The notes under the pieces are model-generated. The model searched no databases, was not told the origin of the DNA, and worked only from the letters and a program-made list of their open reading frames with translations. A stretch of 64,000 nucleotides of DNA from OM182 bacterium MED-G28 (GTDB lineage: Bacteria > Pseudomonadota > Gammaproteobacteria > Pseudomonadales > Pseudohongiellaceae): NCBI GenBank assembly GCA_002457215.1, contig NTJZ01000003.1:1-64000 (forward strand), read 5' to 3'. Both the position numbers and the translations under genes were made by a program. Positions 60,000-64,000 of this stretch are shown one piece after another (the first letter of the stretch is position 1; each line of letters starts with the position of its first letter).

Positions 60000-61175
60000 A
60001 TGCCAGAGTTAGAATTAGTTTTTGTCGACTCCATTGCTGAGATTGGAAACAAGGATTGGAATAGGCTTGCCGGCACCAAAAACCCTTTCATGCGTTATGA
60101 GTTTCTGTATGCGCTAGAGTCAACGGCATGCACTACCTTCGAAACGGGCTGGAAACCACAACATGTTTGCTTAAGGCAAAAATCCGAGAACAGGGGTTCG
60201 GATGGCGATGCAGTTAAAACTGTGGCTGTAATGGTGCTATACCTGAAGACCAATTCATGGGGTGAATATGTATTTGACTGGTCGTGGGCAAATGCTTACC
60301 AGAGCCACGGGCTAAACTACTATCCTAAATTCGTAACAGCCTCTCCATTCACACCTTCTGTTGGAAACAGGCTTTTTATCGAGCCAGATCTTGATCGCCA
60401 AGAAATCATTCGAATAATTATAGAAAAGATAAAAGAGAAAGCAGAAGCTATTGGCGCCTCTTCGTGGCATGTGCTTTTCCCAACGCAAAAAGAACATGAG
60501 GAATTATTGAAGCTAGGAGCACAAGCAAGAATAGGAACTCAGTTTCATTGGCATAACAGGAACTATACTGACTTCGATGATTTTCTTAGTACGTTTAATT
60601 CTCGTAAAAGGAAATCGATTCGAAAAGAACGCAAACATGTCATTGAGCAAGGGATCTCCTTTCGCATTACAGAGGGTGCAGAAATTTTAGAACAACAATG
60701 GGCAGATTTTTATTTATTTTACCAGTCTACTTATTTAATGAGGGGTATGGAGGCATACTTAGAAAGGGATTTTTTTGAAGCCATTGCTATTTCTATGCCA
60801 GAGCAACTGTTATTAGTTAACGCAGTGCAAGAGGGTCAAGATATTGCTGCTGCCTTGTTTTTTAAGAATGAAGAAAAACTTTTTGGGCGTTACTGGGGTA
60901 GTAGAAGGGATTATCAATTTCTACATTTTGAGACCTGCTACTACCAGGGCCAGGAATATGCTATTCGAAATAAATTGAAATCATTCGATTCCGGCGCTCA
61001 AGGAGAACACAAAATTCAAAGAGGCTTTGAGCCGATGTATACTTATTCGAATCACTGGATTGCGAATAAAAGTTTTTCTGAGGCTATCAAAAATTTCTTA
61101 ACCGATGAGCGCGGCCACATCGACCGGTATCGAGCAGAAGCTGAATCTTTATTGCCATTCAAAAAACAGGCTTAA
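60000..61175 (+). CDS. FemAB/GNAT-like protein of the DUF482 family
   Basis: 391 residues resembling the bacterial 'peptidoglycan biosynthesis/recognition' family (PF04339, GNAT fold). Conserved stretches are 'NPFMRYEFLYALESTACT', 'RKSIRKERKHVIEQGI', 'FYQSTYLMRGMEAYLERDFF', and 'FDSGAQGEHKIQRGFEP'. FemAB relatives transfer amino acids from aminoacyl-tRNA, but this family's reaction is not known to me. It stands alone on the plus strand beside hexR. Confidence 0.85.
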   Translation: MPELELVFVDSIAEIGNKDWNRLAGTKNPFMRYEFLYALESTACTTFETGWKPQHVCLRQKSENRGSDGDAVKTVAVMVLYLKTNSWGEYVFDWSWANAYQSHGLNYYPKFVTASPFTPSVGNRLFIEPDLDRQEIIRIIIEKIKEKAEAIGASSWHVLFPTQKEHEELLKLGAQARIGTQFHWHNRNYTDFDDFLSTFNSRKRKSIRKERKHVIEQGISFRITEGAEILEQQWADFYLFYQSTYLMRGMEAYLERDFFEAIAISMPEQLLLVNAVQEGQDIAAALFFKNEEKLFGRYWGSRRDYQFLHFETCYYQGQEYAIRNKLKSFDSGAQGEHKIQRGFEPMYTYSNHWIANKSFSEAIKNFLTDERGHIDRYRAEAESLLPFKKQA

Positions 61176-61264
61176 TCGAATATGCGCGCTTGGAATAAGA
61201 AAAGCCACTTTCAGATTTGAAGTTAACGCGAAGCCATATGATCAGCCACAAAGGAGACCCTACA

Positions 61265-61765
61265 ATGAAAAGGCTCATTAAATATTCAGTCGTTAGTATT
61301 GTCGTCATGGTCGTCATTAGCCTTGGCACCTTGCGCTTTTTTGGGCTCGAACCTAAAGATCAACGACCAGGACTTTGGTTGACTGGTGAGTTAGCCACGG
61401 AGCCTGTAAATGACTGGTCTTTCACAGATAATTATGGGGAGATTCATCTTCAAACCAAAACCCCTTACCTGATGCCCCATTCGGTGACTGTTTATTGTGC
61501 GAGCTATAATGGCGAACTGTACTTGTTGTCGGCCTATTACACGGGAGGCACCTACCCTGAGATGCGTTCCTGGAACCGCAATATAGTTCGAGACCCTAGG
61601 GTAAGGCTGAAGATAGGCGATCAACTTTTTGACCAAACTGTCAGCTACGTAGCAGATGAATCAATCAGAAAGCCGGTATATGAGACGTTGGGAGAGAAAT
61701 ACCCAGAATGGGAGAGGCCTACGTTCGAGAATATGCATATTTTGCTCGTAGAGCCGCCCGCCTAA
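61265..61765 (+). CDS. Membrane-anchored protein of unknown function, possibly a split-barrel flavin-binding fold
   Basis: 166 residues with one N-terminal hydrophobic segment (YSVVSIVVMVVISLGTL) that is a signal anchor, then a soluble domain. The pattern 'PHSVTVYCASYNGELYLLSAY' and 'SWNRNIVRDPRVRLKIGDQLF' is reminiscent of split-barrel F420/FMN-binding nitroreductase-like proteins, but I cannot assign it with confidence. I chose the ATG at 61265 because AAAGGAGA lies just before it; the track start is 16 codons upstream. It converges on the DUF938 gene with a 4-bp overlap. Confidence 0.7.
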   Translation: MKRLIKYSVVSIVVMVVISLGTLRFFGLEPKDQRPGLWLTGELATEPVNDWSFTDNYGEIHLQTKTPYLMPHSVTVYCASYNGELYLLSAYYTGGTYPEMRSWNRNIVRDPRVRLKIGDQLFDQTVSYVADESIRKPVYETLGEKYPEWERPTFENMHILLVEPPA

Positions 61766-62367
61766 AGCAACTTGAATAATAGAAGCTGGTTGTTTGCTGG
61801 CATGGGATTATCTTCTAAAAACATTAATCCGGCATCCGTAGCTAATTTCATAATAGTTTCAAAATCTCGAATTCCACTGAGTGGGTCTTTCTGTTTCAAC
61901 CAATCATCGAAATGAGCATTACTTTCGGTAGTGAATTCGCCACCATACTTAAATGGCCCGTAAAGAAACAACAAGCCATTTTTAGTCAAACACTGATAGA
62001 GGCCTCGAAAGAAGCTAGTCACAGAAATTTCTGACATTATGTGCAAACTGTTTGCACTAAACACGCAGTCATGAAAACCACAATTCCAGATTGGCTCATT
62101 CACATCGAGAGCAATAGCTTCAGGAAAGTTTGCTAAGCCTCGAGCTGTAATCCTTTGATTAGTAAGGCTTATATTGGAGGGAATGTCGGAACAGTTCCAA
62201 TTAAGTGCTGGGAACTGGTCTACAAAAAATTCCCCATGTTGTCCTGTTCCGCTGCCGATTTCTAGTACTGAGTGAACTTCGGTCAAATGGGGCCGCAAGA
62301 TTTCAAGAATTGGAAGCTTATTGTTTTCGCTGGCCTGGCTGAATGGGAGCGTACTACTTAATTGCAC
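61762..62367 (-). CDS. DUF938 SAM-dependent methyltransferase-like protein
   Basis: 201 residues with a class I methyltransferase fold. The N-terminal signature 'FSQASENNKLPILEIL' and the SAM motif 'VLEIGSGTGQHGEFF' are typical of the DUF938 family, followed by 'FSANSLHIMSE' and 'LFLYGPFKYGGEFTTESNAHFDDWL'. The substrate is unknown. It lies 7 bp after yaaA on the same strand. Confidence 0.88.
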   Translation of the reverse strand: MQLSSTLPFSQASENNKLPILEILRPHLTEVHSVLEIGSGTGQHGEFFVDQFPALNWNCSDIPSNISLTNQRITARGLANFPEAIALDVNEPIWNCGFHDCVFSANSLHIMSEISVTSFFRGLYQCLTKNGLLFLYGPFKYGGEFTTESNAHFDDWLKQKDPLSGIRDFETIMKLATDAGLMFLEDNPMPANNQLLLFKLL

Positions 62368-62374
62368 GAGTCAA

Positions 62375-63157
62375 CTACGCCGCTCGTTTGCGCTTAAAGA
62401 CTAACTTCGTGTCACTCGATTCTTCCTTGCTGAACCTATAGCCATCAATATTGAATTCTTTAAGCTTGCTTGGTGAATTAATTCTCTCTTTTATTATGAA
62501 AGCAGCCATTTCACCTCTGGCTTTTTTTGCAAAGAAACTTAGAACACGAAATTCACCTCTAGCCCAGTCTTTAAATTGCGGAGTAATTATTTCCGCATCG
62601 AGATTTTGGGATTGCACTGAGCTAAAGTACTCATTACTGGCGAGATTGATTAACACTTTCCGTTTATAGGCTTGACTATCAAGCTCATTATCAAGGGCTT
62701 TAGTGATCTTTGATCCCCAAAATTCATAAAGGTTTTTAGAGCCGTTTACACCAAACTGCCGCCCCATTTCCAAGCGATAGGCTTGCATCAGATCCAGCGG
62801 GCGCAGCAACCCATAAAGCCCAGATAGAATGCGCAGGTGCTTTTGGGCAAAATTTAAATCAGCCGCACCGAACTCTTCTGCTTTAAGCCCAAGGTATACG
62901 TCACCTTTGAAAGCGTAGATAGCTTGCCTGGCATTTTTTAAATTAAAAGGTCGCTCCCAATTCTCATAACGGTGAAAATTTTCTTGTGCCAAGGCATCAC
63001 TAATATTCATTAGTGAAGACAAGTCTGCCGGCTTGAGGGTTCGTAACTTACCAATAAGCTGCTCGGCCTCATTTAAGAAAGTTGGCTCAGTATGTTTTTT
63101 GGTTTTAACTGGACTTGAATAATCCAAAGATTTAGCAGGGGAAACAATGGTTAACAT
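62375..63157 (-). CDS. yaaA: Peroxide stress protein YaaA
   Basis: A 260-residue DUF328 protein that limits damage from hydrogen peroxide by lowering free iron and binds DNA in E. coli. It starts with the conserved 'MLTIVSPAKSLDYSSP' and contains 'YAFKGDVYLGLKAEEF', 'LRILSGLYGLLRPLDLMQ' and 'NLASNEYFSSV'. Length matches E. coli YaaA (258). Confidence 0.95.
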   Translation of the reverse strand: MLTIVSPAKSLDYSSPVKTKKHTEPTFLNEAEQLIGKLRTLKPADLSSLMNISDALAQENFHRYENWERPFNLKNARQAIYAFKGDVYLGLKAEEFGAADLNFAQKHLRILSGLYGLLRPLDLMQAYRLEMGRQFGVNGSKNLYEFWGSKITKALDNELDSQAYKRKVLINLASNEYFSSVQSQNLDAEIITPQFKDWARGEFRVLSFFAKKARGEMAAFIIKERINSPSKLKEFNIDGYRFSKEESSDTKLVFKRKRAA

Positions 63158-63195
63158 GCAGGGACACTTCTCTGATAATCAATTATTATAAAAAA

Positions 63196-63699
63196 TTATT
63201 TCTGTGGATCAAAATCTAGCCACCACTCCAAGGGTGTAATGCCGTCTTCAGGGTCATAGACATTGCCATAGTACCAAACAGTGTCAGGATTATCGCCACA
63301 GGCATCATTAAAGAGCTTTTCAATAGTTTGAAATCCAATTGAAACGTGAATACTGTAAACTAGCGCTCTTTCGGTTTGTAAATCTAGACTTCCACCGAGT
63401 TTTTCCAAATTTGAAGTCAGGTTTTGTTCCATTTCCAGTTTTTCTGTCGCGTCAAATACCCGAATACATAAATTTCCGCTCCGCGATATGATTTCGTACT
63501 CAGCGGTCTCGGGGTTTAAGACCTTCAAGGTATCGCCAGCAGCTAGGCTGCGCGTTAGTAGGGGGGACTTCATCAATCGAACGAGGTCTGGGTTATCCAG
63601 TAGAATTTCGACCTCCAGGCTTTCGAAGACTGGCTCGCCAGAACTACCGAGACCAGCCAAAAAGGGCAATTCTGTTTTTTGCGAGTTTTGCAACGACAA
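63196..63699 (-). CDS. DUF4265-like protein
   Basis: 167 residues without a signal peptide. The segment 'AAGDTLKVLNPETAEYEIISRSGNLCIRVF' resembles the DUF4265 pattern, and the C-terminus 'NVYDPEDGITPLEWWLDF' is distinctive. Function unknown. The start is a TTG because a stop lies three codons upstream in frame. It is divergent from the partial membrane protein at the window end and lies 38 bp upstream of yaaA. Confidence 0.65.
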   Translation of the reverse strand: MSLQNSQKTELPFLAGLGSSGEPVFESLEVEILLDNPDLVRLMKSPLLTRSLAAGDTLKVLNPETAEYEIISRSGNLCIRVFDATEKLEMEQNLTSNLEKLGGSLDLQTERALVYSIHVSIGFQTIEKLFNDACGDNPDTVWYYGNVYDPEDGITPLEWWLDFDPQK

Positions 63700-63776
63700 A
63701 CCTGATTAGTCTATGAGCCTTGGTAAAGGTTAAGCTTGGGCCAGACTCGAAAGAACCGGCTAATTTGAGAAACGTT

Positions 63777-64000
63777 ATGATAGAGCGCCTCCAGCGAATT
63801 GCTACTATTTTGCATCGATTTCGGGCGCTGATTACCTTTCTGGGGATCACTAGCTTTGGCGTTTTTTCCTTAAGCATGTTTAACAACCCTTGGATTGACG
63901 GCAATGTTTGGCTAATCCCCAGTTTATTATTGCTCTGTTGGTCCCTGGCTTTGTTTAGTTTGTTGAGCCTGTTTCAACGGATACCAGATAAAGTTGATAA
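63777..64000 (+). CDS. Membrane protein, N-terminal part (cut by window end)
   Basis: Not in the ORF track. The ATG at 63777 opens a frame that stays open to base 64000: MIERLQRIATILHRFRALIT, then two hydrophobic segments (about 18-34 and 45-68, 'LIPSLLLLCWSLALFSLL'). It is an integral membrane protein; the family is not recognised from this part. A ribosome site is not obvious. The frame is divergent from the DUF4265-like gene, which makes it plausible. Confidence 0.6.
   Translation, partial: MIERLQRIATILHRFRALITFLGITSFGVFSLSMFNNPWIDGNVWLIPSLLLLCWSLALFSLLSLFQRIPDKVD

Overview
This window is a chromosomal replication-origin region of a gammaproteobacterium. By eye the base composition is moderate to slightly AT-rich. 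Gene content and order resemble the Pseudomonas origin region (dnaA-dnaN-recF-gyrB-plsC-gmhB-glyS-glyQ, then trkA-rsmB-fmt-def, tsaC, hemF, aroE). The window also carries the other classical origin-flanking set (rpmH-rnpA-yidD-yidC-mnmE-mnmG-rsmG-parA-parB-atp operon-glmU-glmS). Tight spacing, many small overlaps and plain housekeeping content would fit a free-living aerobic, perhaps marine, Pseudomonadales/Cellvibrionales-like lineage. That placement is inference; there is no rRNA gene here to confirm it.

Layout. 1-2.3 kb: end of a type II secretion gene pair (gspL, gspM partial) and dsbA, minus strand. 2.5-6.8 kb: cytochrome c4, engB, polA. 6.8-9.4 kb: zinc uptake (znuA facing znuCB) with a candidate Zur operator between. 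9.4-16.6 kb: aerobic respiration: a SCO copper chaperone and heme O synthase on the minus strand, then a five-gene caa3-type oxidase operon with a di-heme subunit II and two subunit III paralogues. 16.6-19.6 kb: aroE, hemF, tsaC, purE, minus strand. 20.1-25.8 kb: def-fmt-rsmB-trkA-trkH. 25.8-31.2 kb: a lipid A acyltransferase, glyQS, gmhB, plsC. 31.2-37.4 kb: gyrB, recF, dnaN, dnaA, minus strand. 37.43-37.83 kb: oriC with DnaA boxes. 37.8-46.6 kb: rpmH to parB. 46.8-53.9 kb: atpIBEFHAGDC with a strong promoter and terminator. 54-57.2 kb: glmU and glmS.

57.2-59 kb is the accessory part. Downstream of glmS lie three small unrelated genes: a GFA-family protein, a 73-residue membrane protein and an NTF2-like protein. 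They are separated by 18-bp sequences that look like diverged copies of the last codons of glmS (S-V-T-V-E-stop, differing mostly at synonymous positions). The first two genes are each bracketed by their own perfect 13-bp inverted repeat, different for each gene. This looks like an array of very small cassettes built at the 3' end of glmS, without a recombinase in the window. It is the most interesting structure here. 59-64 kb holds a HexR-type regulator, a FemAB-like protein, an unknown exported or membrane-anchored protein, a DUF938 methyltransferase-like protein, yaaA, a DUF4265-like protein, and the start of a membrane protein cut by the window end.

Other notable points: DNA polymerase I has lost three of the four catalytic carboxylates of its 3'-5' exonuclease site; two parS sites lie inside recF; and the lysM/dprA genes expected between def and tsaC are replaced by about 520 bp without a recognisable gene.
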